A stretch of DNA of 64,000 nt from CAWACP01 sp963780655 (GTDB taxonomy: Bacteria; Acidobacteriota; Terriglobia; Bryobacterales; Bryobacteraceae): positions 186,001 to 250,000 of the forward strand of contig CAWACP010000007.1 of assembly GCA_963780655.1 (NCBI GenBank), read 5' to 3'. The notes beneath the pieces were generated by a model. It made no database searches. It was given only the letters and a program-made list of their open reading frames with translations, and was not told the DNA's origin. Below, one piece after another: positions 9,130 through 17,749 of the stretch; the first letter of the stretch is position 1, and each line of letters opens with the position of its first letter. A program made the position numbers and the translations under genes.

Positions 9130-9375
9130 GTGCCCGGTCCGCGTGCCTGCGTCGTTTCGTTCACAGATCCCGAGGGTCTGACGCATTCCGTGGAGGTGGT
9201 CGGCGAATCGCTGTTTCAGGCTGCCGCGCTGGCCGTTGCGGAGTTCCGGCGATGTGGATTCACTGACGCCGGCGTCGGCCCGTCCACCCGCCTGCGAGTC
9301 GCCGTAAAGGCGCCTGCAACGTGGCTCCAGAGCAACGTGAGCTTTCGGTATGCGTGCGTAATTCAGAGGCAGTAG
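9130..9375 (+). pseudogene. Short conserved ORF, copy 1 (internal deletion)
   Basis: GTG start; reads MPGPRACVVSFTDPEGLTHS and on through ESLFQAAALAVAEFRR. The same sequence occurs at 36242-36540, where the DNA keeps ~30 bp (after KAPAT) that are missing here, so the last ~15 residues of this copy are out of the original context. The intact form would be about 99 aa. Function unknown. It resembles short ORFs I recall as repeated in Solibacter genomes. Confidence 0.5.
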
Positions 9376-9578
9376 CCCTGCGAGACCCAGTAATGCCAGT
9401 CGCCAATGGCTTCTTCGGTTGGTTCGTCGGGATCGATAGCGGCCAATTGCGAAAGCGGAACGGCCATTTTCCGTCGCTGCCAGCGGATCTGCACCAGCAT
9501 GTCGTGCTCGCAGGCATCTTTGGTGGCCATGCGTACGACCTCGACCGCCTCACCGTGGCGGCAGCTCGCGCGTTGCAT
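9363..9578 (-). pseudogene. CcbP-like calcium-binding protein, C-terminal fragment
   Basis: The 71-codon frame reads VEVVRMATKDACEHDMLVQI, then AVPLSQL and ending AIGDWHYWVSQGYCL. This is the C-terminal half of the CcbP-type calcium-binding family (PF11535, by recollection). The N-terminal half with its acidic residues is absent; a TGA lies two codons before the first ATG. It overlaps the broken sigma factor end (ATRELPPR) in another frame, indicating a deletion junction near 9555. Confidence 0.55.
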
Positions 9579-10012
9579 CGGTCAGCTTCTCAGCGAGTTC
9601 CGTTCGTAACGCGCCGTAATCCGGCGTGTCCTGCACTGTTGCCGTAATCTCAGGAAACGTGCCCCTGTCATCGACCGGCGTATCGATGTTCACGTGCGAT
9701 GCCGTCGGCGCCGCGCCAGCGTTGATCGCCTTTCGGTGATCGCGCGTTGCCCAGTCCAAGCGGCGCAATTGATCGAGAATCGCGCCGCGGATGCGGAACT
9801 TCGCGTAGCTGCGGAACGGCACCATGAGGCCTTCGTCGTATCGCGACGCTGCGTCAATCAACCCCGACGCCCGCGCTATGCAGCTCTTCGCACTGCACGT
9901 GGACGGGCAGCCGTTCCTGTACGCGGCGCGCAATGGGGCCCACGAGGCCCAGATTGCTTAGGATCAGGCCGTCGCGGGCCTCTGTCGCGCTTATGTCTGC
10001 GGTTCCTGTCAA
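9550..10012 (-). pseudogene. FliA/WhiG-type sigma factor remnant
   Basis: A TTG at 10012 preceded by AAGAGGTGG could start it. The frame LILSNLGLVGPIARRVQERL then VHVQCEEL matches sigma region 2.1-2.2. A one-base shift near 9872 moves the frame to GLIDAASRYD and PFRSYAKFRIRGAILDQLRR, region 2.3-2.4 of flagellar/sporulation-type sigma factors, followed by LDWATRDHRK. It stops after ATRELPPR, where region 4 should begin, so the -35 recognition domain is gone. Non-functional as read. Confidence 0.7.
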
Positions 10013-10125
10013 AACCCACCACCTCTTTTCCGCCGTCGCACTAGCGAAACCGCGCTACATGCACACCCGCCGCCGCCGCGCGCCGGGAAGTACCTATCGG
10101 TTGCGCCACGGGCCTGCAATTGCGT

Positions 10126-10639
10126 TCAGTAGGCATCGCCCACGCACACCAGATCGCTGACATCTCCCTCGGCTCCACAGTCGCGGCATTCGAAGCGCTC
10201 ACCCGCATCGTGATAGCCCGTCTCTGGACACTGGCCGAAAGCGTATTCGTGAATCCGCATGTTGTGGGCTCTCGCACTCGGGGCACATCGCGCGGCAGCT
10301 TCCGTCTGGCATTCGAGCAGGACGCGCGTGAAGATCGGCCGCAGGTCTTCCGGGCGAGGTTCGTTCGCTACGCCCGCCCTGCAGCGGCTTCAGCTTCCAC
10401 GTCTTATGACCGTCGCCGAGCTGCCGGTGATGGCTGTACGCCTGTCCGACATAGTCCCGCAGCGCCGTCTGCCGCGGCTGATCTTTGCCGCGCAGTGTGA
10501 TCTCGCGGTTCACGTGCCCTTTCTTGTGGCGCACGACCTTGACGCGCCCGGATGCTTCGAGTCGCTCCGCGCGCTTCAACGTGATGTGGTCGATGTACGA
10601 CCCGTCATAGGAATAGAAGGGCACGAGTGTTCCAGACAT
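10126..10639 (-). pseudogene. Frameshifted ORF with C-terminal zinc ribbon
   Basis: Begins MSGTLVPFYSYDGSYIDHIT and runs to KLKPLQGG. A one-base shift near 10370 then opens a frame reading PEDLRPIFTRVLLECQTEAA and, near the end, CPETGYHDAGERFECRDCGA, a Cys/His pattern like a small zinc ribbon. The total is 514 bp, one base more than a multiple of three, as expected for a single indel. Family not recognised. It sits among other decayed genes. Confidence 0.45.
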
Positions 10640-10944
10640 TGGGTGATTTGTGTTCCTGCAGTGGATACAGCTCCTCTGCCGAGGAGCGGGAAGGAGACTT
10701 TATTTCGATGCGTCCCGGCGCATCGCTATCAACTGCGAGGAGTATGGCAGAAGAACATATCAAAATGCGAATGTTTTATTTGGTTTGTTTTTAATGCGGA
10801 AACATAGCTCGACCGTAACGCTTTCGCCGCCGAATTGAAGAGCGAGCCATATGGGGTCAATGCTGGAGCCGTTGCCAGCCGCTATCGGCCGCGTAGTCCG
10901 ATAAGATATTGAAGTGAAACCACGAACACAGGGGCTTTGAAGCA
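10640..10944. other. Gene-free stretch
   Basis: No convincing gene. It is AT-richer than its surroundings, especially 10755-10805, and could hold promoters for either neighbour. Confidence 0.4.
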
Positions 10945-11199
10945 TTGAATGGTAGAAAAGTCCGGGGATACGTCATCACCGTCGACACCGCTGATGCGGA
11001 TGGCGTCTCGGGAGCGCTGGTGCCTGAGGTGATTGATGATCGCCATCGAAGATTGAGATTCGTTGTCAACGCGGAAGAACGTAAATTCACCGTATCTTCG
11101 TATGTCAACGACATGACCACAGAGCTGGGGACGTTCATATACCACGAAGCGCAGTCGCCGACTGACCCTCCGCCCAAAGAACTCGACTATCGCACCTGA
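10945..11199 (+). CDS. Small hypothetical protein (84 aa)
   Basis: Only a TTG start is available because an in-frame TGA lies 10 codons upstream. It reads NGRKVRGYVITVDTADADGV and ends in PPPKELDYRT: soluble, beta-rich, with a conserved-looking VVNAEERKFTVSSYVND core. No family recognised. It lies just ahead of the DUF433/DUF5615 pair, same strand, 66 bp from the likely antitoxin start. Confidence 0.45.
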   Translation: MNGRKVRGYVITVDTADADGVSGALVPEVIDDRHRRLRFVVNAEERKFTVSSYVNDMTTELGTFIYHEAQSPTDPPPKELDYRT

Positions 11200-11265
11200 T
11201 ATCTCGATTCTCGAATCTGCAGCCCTGAATCGGCAAACACCGCTATCATGGTCTACACTGGGCAC

Positions 11266-11502
11266 ATGGCGACGGTGGATTTCTTTGACCGGATAACGGT
11301 CGAGCCCGGAAAGTGTGGCGGCAAGCCATGCATCCGCGGAATGCGGATTACCGTGCGTCGGGTTCTCGAATTGCTTGCGACTTATCCTGACCGTGCAACG
11401 GTTCTGGCCGAATATCCGTTCCTGGAAGTCGAAGATCTTCAACAGGCGCTGCAGTACGCGGCAGCAACTGTCGACGATGATCGCATGAGCATCTTCGCGT
11501 AG
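11266..11502 (+). CDS. DUF433 antitoxin-like protein
   Basis: 78 aa from the ATG at 11266; an ATG at 11248 would add six residues. The pattern ITVEPGKCGGKPCIRGMRIT and LLATYPDRATVLAEYPFLEVEDL is the DUF433 signature, a winged-helix DNA-binding fold that acts as antitoxin and autoregulator. The stop overlaps the start region of the PIN-like partner, as in other DUF433/DUF5615 pairs. Confidence 0.85.
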   Translation: MATVDFFDRITVEPGKCGGKPCIRGMRITVRRVLELLATYPDRATVLAEYPFLEVEDLQQALQYAAATVDDDRMSIFA

Positions 11503-11503
11503 C

Positions 11504-11872
11504 GTGAAGCGCATTCTGCTGGATCAAGGGCTCGCACCACTCGCGGCCACCATTCTTCGCCAGCACGGGTTTGATGCAATGCACGTCTCAGAGATCGGAA
11601 TGGAACGTGCCGAGGATGTCGACATTCTCAGAACGGCTCGGGACGATGAACGAGTTTGCGTCACGCTGGACCACGATTTTCACGCCCACCTCGCCCTAAC
11701 CGGGCACGGGTCCCCGTCGGTTGTGCTGCTGCGTGTTCAGGGCTTGGACGCCCAGGCGCAGGCTGAGTTGATCAGATCCGTGTGGGTTCGATGTGAGGAC
11801 ACCCTCGCCCAAGGCGCCGTTGTTTCAGCCGATCGCGATAGAGTTCGTGTCCGGCGATTACCGCTGAAGTAA
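11504..11872 (+). CDS. DUF5615 PIN-like toxin
   Basis: 122 aa from a GTG one base after the antitoxin stop, so translation is probably coupled. The N-terminus MKRILLDQGLAPLAATILRQ gives the first PIN aspartate. ERAEDVDILRTARDDERVCV and TLDHDFHAHLA supply the later acidic residues of the PIN-like fold, and the end has VVLLRVQG. The family is expected to be an RNase held in check by DUF433. Confidence 0.85.
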   Translation: MKRILLDQGLAPLAATILRQHGFDAMHVSEIGMERAEDVDILRTARDDERVCVTLDHDFHAHLALTGHGSPSVVLLRVQGLDAQAQAELIRSVWVRCEDTLAQGAVVSADRDRVRVRRLPLK

Positions 11873-12110
11873 CGAGCGTAAGTCGAGGTCGTCTCCACCG
11901 CCCCCCGCGCCGCCACCATCACCACCTGCATATAGGGAAAATCGAATTCTTCGTGCGGAGAAGAATCACGAAAACACGATGCCGATCGTGGCGAACGTGG
12001 TACGTGCTTTACTCACAACGAGTTAACGTCGCCACAGTTCACATGCTCATGGTGGTGCTGAGGTTTGGGCGCCATGTGGACTCCACATGGACTCCGGTGA
12101 TGGCCTTTTC

Positions 12111-12193
12111 AGAACAGAATGGGGTGTAAGTGTTGGAAACGTTTGGTCGGGCCGCCGGGATTTGAACCCGGGACCTCTTGCACCCCAAGCAAG
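12111..12193. other. Left attachment repeat of the island (tRNA-Pro 3' half copy)
   Basis: 83 bp matching 54174-54256 with one mismatch. Bases 12144-12193 are the 3' half of tRNA-Pro (anticodon stem to CCA, minus strand). The match stops exactly at the first base of the anticodon stem, after which the sequence differs. This is the pattern left when a tyrosine integrase recombines at a tRNA anticodon loop. Repeats of TGGACTCC / TGGACGCC lie on both sides (12076-12095, 12254-12310) and also beside the right copy at 54139. Confidence 0.8.
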
Positions 12194-12655
12194 AAATATC
12201 AACCACTTACAGACAGCCCTCGCTGAAAATAAAAGACTTGAGGCCACACGATTTGGACGCCAAATGGACGCCAAACGGTGAGTCAGGTGGATTTGGACTC
12301 CCAGCGGACTCCACGATCTGGCGGTCTTCGCGCGCGCGGCTATCCTCGAAAGCGCAGAACTCCTTCGCGGAGAAGACGACAAGAGTTTCTCCTATAAGGA
12401 TTCCCACACAGATCCAGCTCGACTGCCACCACGCTGATTTTCTCCCAGGAGCGATTCGCTGTGTGCTTGTGTGAGGCAATAAACCCCCCCGTTTGCGCGC
12501 CAGCACCCATTACACGAGATCGCACACTTCGTTGTGGCCGGCCATCACCCCAATCCGTTGTGGCGGTTACGAGGAGAACGTGGCACGCCGATTGCTTTGG
12601 TTGGAACCGTATCCTCTCTTCAAAATCGCAAAGAGGATTAGGGGGACCGGCGAAA
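12194..12655. other. Gene-free island end
   Basis: No gene or RiPP-precursor-like ORF was found ahead of the radical SAM genes. It holds the TGGACGCCA direct repeats near 12254-12275 and TGGACTCC near 12292, possible integrase arm sites. Confidence 0.4.
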
Positions 12656-13699
12656 ATGGTACCCGACCGATACGATCCGTGGGCGCTTCCCGTGCTCTCA
12701 GCCTGGCCGAAGGTGCTGCAGATCGTGAAGGGCGCCATCCCCACACCGGAAGTCGTCGAGATCTTTCCAACCAACTACTGTAATTTCCATTGTCCCCATT
12801 GCAGGTTTAAGCACCATCATGGCGACGCGACAGCCTTCGCCGAGTTCTCCTTGATGAGAAGGTTGTTTGAGGATCTGGCTGGAAGGCGCATCGAAAACAT
12901 CGAGCTGTCGGGCGGGGGCGAACCTCTGATCCATCCCAACGCAACAGAATTGTTCGACTGCTTCATCGATCGGAACTTTCGAGTTGGACTGATAACGAAC
13001 GGCTATCCATTCATAGATCAAGTGGGACTTCAGGAGCGGGCCGTAGCTTGTTGCACCTGGATTCGCATCTCCGTGGATGCTTTTACCGATGAAACGTACC
13101 GGCGTGTTCATGGGGGAAAAGGACTGTGCTACGGACGTCTAAAGCAGGCCCTGATCAGCTTAAGAAAACGCGCCGTAGGAGGTTCTCGGATTGGCATTAA
13201 GATGCTGATATCGAAGCTGAATATCGGCGACGTACAGTGGGCTGTTTCCGAAGCGATGGACATCGGCGCCGATTACCTTCAACTGAAGTTCTTAGGATTC
13301 CCCACGGAGCTCGTTGTGAGCAGCGGAGAAGCCGAGAGAGTCTGCGAACAGATTCGTGAGCAGTTGTCTACGCTCGGTGCAATACCTCTGTCAGTTGATT
13401 TTCTCCCGTCCTACCATGGGATTCTCAGTTCCGAGAAGTGCCTCATGACGTTCCTTCACCCGGTGGTTGATTGGGATGGCGAAGTGTATGTTTGCGCTTT
13501 CTTTGAGCATCGCAAACGCCAGCATTCTTTGGGCAACATTCGTAACGGGGGTTTCTTTGAAATCTGGGATTCAGCGAGCCATCGCGCGGTTTTCGACGCG
13601 GTAGATTCGCGGGAGTGTATCCCCAATTGCCCTATGAGCCGCTACAACCCTCTCGTCGATTTCATGGTGGCGGAGGAATACCGGCGAGGTTTCGTTTAG
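12656..13699 (+). CDS. Radical SAM enzyme with SPASM-like C-terminus
   Basis: 347 aa. The ATG at 12656 gives MVPDRYDPWALPVLSAW; the frame is open further upstream but looks non-coding. The [4Fe-4S] motif is CNFHCPHC (CX3CX2C) near residue 42, followed by the GGE-like SGGGEPLIHP SAM-binding segment. The C-terminus has CLMTFLHPVVDWDGEVYVC with later cysteines (ECIPNC), consistent with an auxiliary-cluster domain. Such enzymes often modify peptides, but no precursor peptide is visible. It forms a tight unit with the second radical SAM gene 11 bp downstream. Confidence 0.88.
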   Translation: MVPDRYDPWALPVLSAWPKVLQIVKGAIPTPEVVEIFPTNYCNFHCPHCRFKHHHGDATAFAEFSLMRRLFEDLAGRRIENIELSGGGEPLIHPNATELFDCFIDRNFRVGLITNGYPFIDQVGLQERAVACCTWIRISVDAFTDETYRRVHGGKGLCYGRLKQALISLRKRAVGGSRIGIKMLISKLNIGDVQWAVSEAMDIGADYLQLKFLGFPTELVVSSGEAERVCEQIREQLSTLGAIPLSVDFLPSYHGILSSEKCLMTFLHPVVDWDGEVYVCAFFEHRKRQHSLGNIRNGGFFEIWDSASHRAVFDAVDSRECIPNCPMSRYNPLVDFMVAEEYRRGFV

Positions 13700-13710
13700 A
13701 GAGGTACTGC

Positions 13711-15030
13711 ATGGTGGATCTGCGAAGGATCAGGCTTGATAGAGACGGGTTGATCACGCAGGATGGACGCGGCCAAATGCGGCGCTATGGCTTGGGCACT
13801 CCCGAGGTTGCCGCCATCAAGGGCGACCCTGATGGTGTGCTGCCGGTCCTCGGCGCTAGGCTGCGGTGGCCAGTTGAGTTCTTCAGCGCTGGCAAAATGG
13901 CAGTGGCTCTCGAAGTTGTTGACGAGGCCACCGCGTGCCTGAGTCGGCCACTACGCATTTACTACGGCATCGAACCGCACTGCAATCTTTACTGCGTGGG
14001 GTGTGGACCTCGCGATTTCAAACATGCCCGTGTACCCGTCTCTCAGGATTTCGAGGGCTTTCTCTTGCAGGAGATCGCGAGCGCCGGCGCTTTTCAGGTG
14101 CAGCTAACCGGTGGAGAGATCGCTTTACGCGGACCCGACCTCTTCCACACTTTGGATGCAACCCGAAGTCTGGGCCTGGCGGTAATTCTTGCTACAAACG
14201 GTGAGTGGTCTCATCTCGACCATCCCGATGACTTTGCCGAAGAGCTGGCGCGGTACGAGAACGTCATCCAGACGAATATCAGCATTGACGGGACTCCGGA
14301 ATCGCACGAGCGCCTCCGGGGTGCCGGCACCTATGCGAAAACCCTTCTGACGCTGGAGAGGCTGGCCAGGGCCGGTTTGCATCCCCGAATCACTAGCACG
14401 ATCTTCAAGTCCACATGCAATCGGAAGGAATTGGAGCACTTGATCGAGCTGGCTCTAAGATACAATGCCGCGCTTCAAGTCATCCCGGTGCGCCTGACGG
14501 GCAGGGCTTCAGGGCACCGCGACGAGATGCCCACGCGAGATGGACTGTTCGAATACACCCGTCACGCCTCCCAACTGCGAAGCCAAACCGGCGTAGTTCT
14601 TTCTTTCAATTTCGATATTTTTGAGAATTCCCGGCAGATCCCGATCTTCGATCTACGTAGCCCGCCATCTTGCGGTGCGCCGTTGTGGGGCGTGCACGTA
14701 ACGCACACCGGTGAAGTTTACCCCTGCGGATTCGTGCAGGCTGCAAAAGGAAACGGCGCGCTGCTGGCCGGGAAGGTGTCGGAGCGGAATGGCCTCCTGG
14801 ACATTTGGCTGCACAGCGACACACTGCAGCGACTCCGATCTGCGGGCAAGAGCGCTGCCTGTCAAGCGTGCGAAGACTATGGAAGAGGTTGTTGGGGAGG
14901 ATGCTGGGTGGCAGCTTGGGTGGAAACGGGCGAGCTGAACGGCATGGACCCATATTGCATCAAGCATCCGGGAGGTCCGCTGCTGGAATCACGACAGCAG
15001 GTCACGACCGAGCTTTTCGCGATCATTTGA
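13711..15030 (+). CDS. Radical SAM/SPASM enzyme, second of pair
   Basis: 439 aa; ATG at 13711 preceded by GAGAGGTA. An N-terminal ~80-residue domain precedes the radical SAM core with CNLYCVGC (CX3CX2C) and the LTGGEIALRGPDL segment. The C-terminal SPASM region shows CGAPLWGVHVTHTGEVYPCG, then CQACEDYGRGCWGGC and a last cysteine in DPYC, enough ligands for two auxiliary clusters. It is probably co-transcribed with the enzyme upstream and the FRG gene downstream. Substrate unknown. Confidence 0.9.
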   Translation: MVDLRRIRLDRDGLITQDGRGQMRRYGLGTPEVAAIKGDPDGVLPVLGARLRWPVEFFSAGKMAVALEVVDEATACLSRPLRIYYGIEPHCNLYCVGCGPRDFKHARVPVSQDFEGFLLQEIASAGAFQVQLTGGEIALRGPDLFHTLDATRSLGLAVILATNGEWSHLDHPDDFAEELARYENVIQTNISIDGTPESHERLRGAGTYAKTLLTLERLARAGLHPRITSTIFKSTCNRKELEHLIELALRYNAALQVIPVRLTGRASGHRDEMPTRDGLFEYTRHASQLRSQTGVVLSFNFDIFENSRQIPIFDLRSPPSCGAPLWGVHVTHTGEVYPCGFVQAAKGNGALLAGKVSERNGLLDIWLHSDTLQRLRSAGKSAACQACEDYGRGCWGGCWVAAWVETGELNGMDPYCIKHPGGPLLESRQQVTTELFAII

Positions 15031-15091
15031 TGCGATGAACGACAGGTACCGGCTGCCGGGCAAGATAAGAGCGCAGCGAGGAGTGTATGGA

Positions 15092-16180
15092 ATGTCCGAA
15101 CCGAAACAGAAAAAGGATCTCGAACTAGATTCCCTTGAGAAGGTGATATCGGTCGTTTGCGATCGCAAGAAATTCCTGAGAAAAATCTATGCTGACGAAG
15201 AAGTGCAGAAACAGGATCTACAGTACCCTTACCCGTTCGGCCTCTGGTTTCGGGGGCAGTCCAGAGAGCATAGATTGATCCCGTCGATTTTTCGCACACC
15301 CCAGATCGACGGTAAGGACGTACAGGACGCGTGGTACGACGAGAGCATGATGATCCAGCATTTCCGGCAGCGCAATCCGTCTTACGAAGAGACATATCGG
15401 ATTCCTTTCGACCTGTTGTGCTTACTACAGCACTACCAACTTCCGACCCGGCTATTGGATTGGACGGAGAGCATCCTTATCGCGCTCTATTTTGCAGTTG
15501 GGAACGAACAGGACGACGACGCGGACGGTCAACTATTCGCTTTGAATGCACGTCGTCTGAACTCACTGACTCGACTGCACGATAAGGCAAAAGGCTACAT
15601 TTGCGGCTCGGATAGCATCGATGTGGCCATACGCAGTGCTATGGCGAGTGCGCGCGGGGAGAAGGATCTCAGATACGTATTTCAAAGGAATCGAAGTCTT
15701 GACATTATTGAGGAAATTAATAAGGGGAGCGAATTCGAGAAGAGCGACATACATTCCTTTAAGTTGTGGCTCGGCGGTCACCGGCGCAAAGGTCCCCAAA
15801 ACAATCCGACCTTGGCGAAGCTGCTCACATCGCCAGTGGCCGTTTTCCCCAACCGGCTCAACCCGAGAATGACCTCACAGCTTTCAATGGTGCTCCTTTT
15901 TGGCGGGAAGCGAGGGCGTCCTGCCGAAGCTTCGGGAGATGAGGACAAGCCGTTATCGTTCCTGCTACATGACGTGCGCGATCCCGAGGAGCTAGATGAC
16001 CAGCAAAAGGCGGCGAAGAAGTTCTTGGTGCGGTTTTGCATTCCAAGCACTGCCAAGAGGAAGCTCCGTGATCAGCTTCGAAGCGTCGGCATGCACGAAG
16101 CCGCCCTTTTCCCCGAGTTGGATCATATAGGCAGCTATGTCCGGAAGGAGTGGACGTTTCCGCGCAACAACACTGACTGA
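15092..16180 (+). CDS. FRG-domain protein
   Basis: 362 aa from the ATG at 15092, which has GAGGAG nine bases upstream. An in-frame ATG at 15035, 5 bp after the previous stop, would add 19 residues. The FRG domain is clear: LWFRGQSREHRLIPSIFR and LLQHYQLPTRLLDWTESILI followed by ALYFAVGN. FRG proteins recur in defence islands but their activity is unproven. The pairing with two radical SAM enzymes at an island end is unusual, and the three genes look like one operon. Confidence 0.85.
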   Translation: MSEPKQKKDLELDSLEKVISVVCDRKKFLRKIYADEEVQKQDLQYPYPFGLWFRGQSREHRLIPSIFRTPQIDGKDVQDAWYDESMMIQHFRQRNPSYEETYRIPFDLLCLLQHYQLPTRLLDWTESILIALYFAVGNEQDDDADGQLFALNARRLNSLTRLHDKAKGYICGSDSIDVAIRSAMASARGEKDLRYVFQRNRSLDIIEEINKGSEFEKSDIHSFKLWLGGHRRKGPQNNPTLAKLLTSPVAVFPNRLNPRMTSQLSMVLLFGGKRGRPAEASGDEDKPLSFLLHDVRDPEELDDQQKAAKKFLVRFCIPSTAKRKLRDQLRSVGMHEAALFPELDHIGSYVRKEWTFPRNNTD

Positions 16181-16198
16181 GCGCGGCGCGGCCGCGCG

Positions 16199-17523
16199 CT
16201 ACTGGATAAGCGTCGTAGCCAGCTGCGATTGATGCTGGCCGTTTCCCGGAGATCGTGGTACGTCGGGAGACGGACTCAACGGCGTGCTTTGAACCTGTTC
16301 GATTGCCTGAGCGAGCTTGTCCTGGATACGCCGCGTCAGCTCGTTCTGCCGCTCAGCCGTGACGAAAGTGTACTCGCCGGTCATTTCCAGATCACTGTGG
16401 CCCGCAATCTTAGAGGCCTCGATGGCGCTGCCACCCACCTGCTGCCGCCAGGTGATGTTCGCCCGACGGAACGAGTGCGGTCCGAGTCCTTGAAAATCGC
16501 ATCCCTCTGCCTCGGCTGCCTGGTGAAGAGCATCGCGAACACCCGAGTCCCAGAGCGGTCTCGCTGGTGCGCGCCTCTGGTGAAAGACCCAGGTGTCCGG
16601 CGTGGCACCGTGTGTCTCGGCCCTTTCGCGGTAGCGCACCGCCAGATCGCCGATTCCGAGCGTTCGGCGGCTATCCTCGCTCTTTGGGCCTGCCGATGTC
16701 CTGATGCCAGACGCGCTGCTCGATCCTGATCGTGCCGACGTCGATGTTCACATGTTTCCACTTCAAGCCGAGCACTTCCGAGATCCGCGCGCCCGTAGCG
16801 ATGCAGGTTTCAATGATCAACAGGGTGGGATCTTCGAGGCGGGCAAGCACGCGCGCCGTCTCGTCGAAGGACAGGATCTTGCGCTCGTTCTTGTGACGCT
16901 TTTTGCCGAGCTTCGCTTTGCTTGCCGGACTACGCCTGCCTTCCTCCCACAAACCGTGACCTTCGGCGTAATAGAAGACGCGGCTCATGATCGCTCGAAC
17001 ACCGTGCATGGTCCACCACGACTCGAACGTAATGTGCAGCCAGTCCTCGACCGCCTTCGGCCGAATCTGGTTCAGTGGCAGAGTGCCCCACCGGGGCACG
17101 ATGTACTGATGCAGGTAGAACGTTTCCTTCTCGCGCGTTGGTTTGGATATCTGGTTCTCGCGAGCGAGATAGCCCTCTTCGTACATCTTTGCGACGTCGC
17201 CGAAGATGGTAACACCGGTGGACGCGACCTGTTGGACAGCCTGCTCCGTCGTCGCAGCGTTCAGCTTCGCAAGGAACTTGTCGCGCTCGATTTCCGCTTG
17301 CCTTTTTGTGATGGCGCCGTCGCCCCTGCTCGGGGCGATCTCGTAATATGCGGCGGAGGACCTTCGTCGACCCGTCTGGCTGAAGCTCGTCAGCGTAATA
17401 GCGGAAGATCCATGGATGGCCCGAACGATCCTTCCGCGGCGTAACCTGGGGATGTTGAACTCGCGCCTTCACTCGCAGGCCTCCGACCAGCATGTGAAGG
17501 GTACCTTCGGTGCCGCGCATCAT
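16199..17523 (-). pseudogene. Tyrosine integrase of the island (two frameshifts)
   Basis: Three frames must be joined. 17523-~17350 encodes RKDRSGHPWIFRYYADELQP, the N-terminal part. ~17350-16685 carries the SAM-like core-binding domain and the first catalytic arginine (CIATGARISEVLGLKW). 16680-16199 carries HSFRRANITW (HxxR) and GHSDLEMTGEYT (His and nucleophile Tyr). All R-H-R-H-Y residues exist, so the enzyme was complete before the two indels. It is the best candidate for the enzyme that placed the island in tRNA-Pro. Confidence 0.8.
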
Positions 17524-17633
17524 TCAAGTCCAACAATATGAGCGACTTGGGAGAATCTGAGGCAGCTCGCAACCACCGCCGATGCCGTCGTACTCGCACG
17601 GCAGAGATCGCGGGACGTCTCTCCTCCTTCAGA

Positions 17634-17739
17634 AACCCGACATTCCCGACAAATCGAACTTAAGCTGTTGATTCTACTAGCCCGGTTCATGTCGGGTAAG
17701 GCCAGAAACCCGACATGCAACCCGACATCGAACCCGACA
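17634..17739. repeat. 12-nt phased iterons (AACCCGACA)
   Basis: AACCCGACA occurs at 17707, 17719 and 17731 with exact 12-nt spacing, and at 17634. A related CCCGACA lies at 17645 and an inverted TGTCGGGT near 17690. It lies between the 3' end of the TOPRIM/ATPase gene and the integrase start. The same 12-nt phasing recurs at the right island end (53498-53530 and 53955-53987). It could bind the integrase or the replication protein. Confidence 0.75.
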
Positions 17740-17749
17740 AGCGCCCGGC

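Noticed and set aside
10090..10106. CTATCGGTTGC near 10094 resembling the repeated site
   Set aside because: Several mismatches and no left arm, and it lies outside the island.
12144..12193. A second tRNA-Pro gene
   Set aside because: Only the 3' half is present; the D arm and 5' acceptor strand are missing, so it is an attachment-site copy.
12461..12655. RiPP precursor peptide ahead of the radical SAM genes
   Set aside because: The open stretch is continuous with the radical SAM frame and has no separate start, leader-like or core-like pattern.
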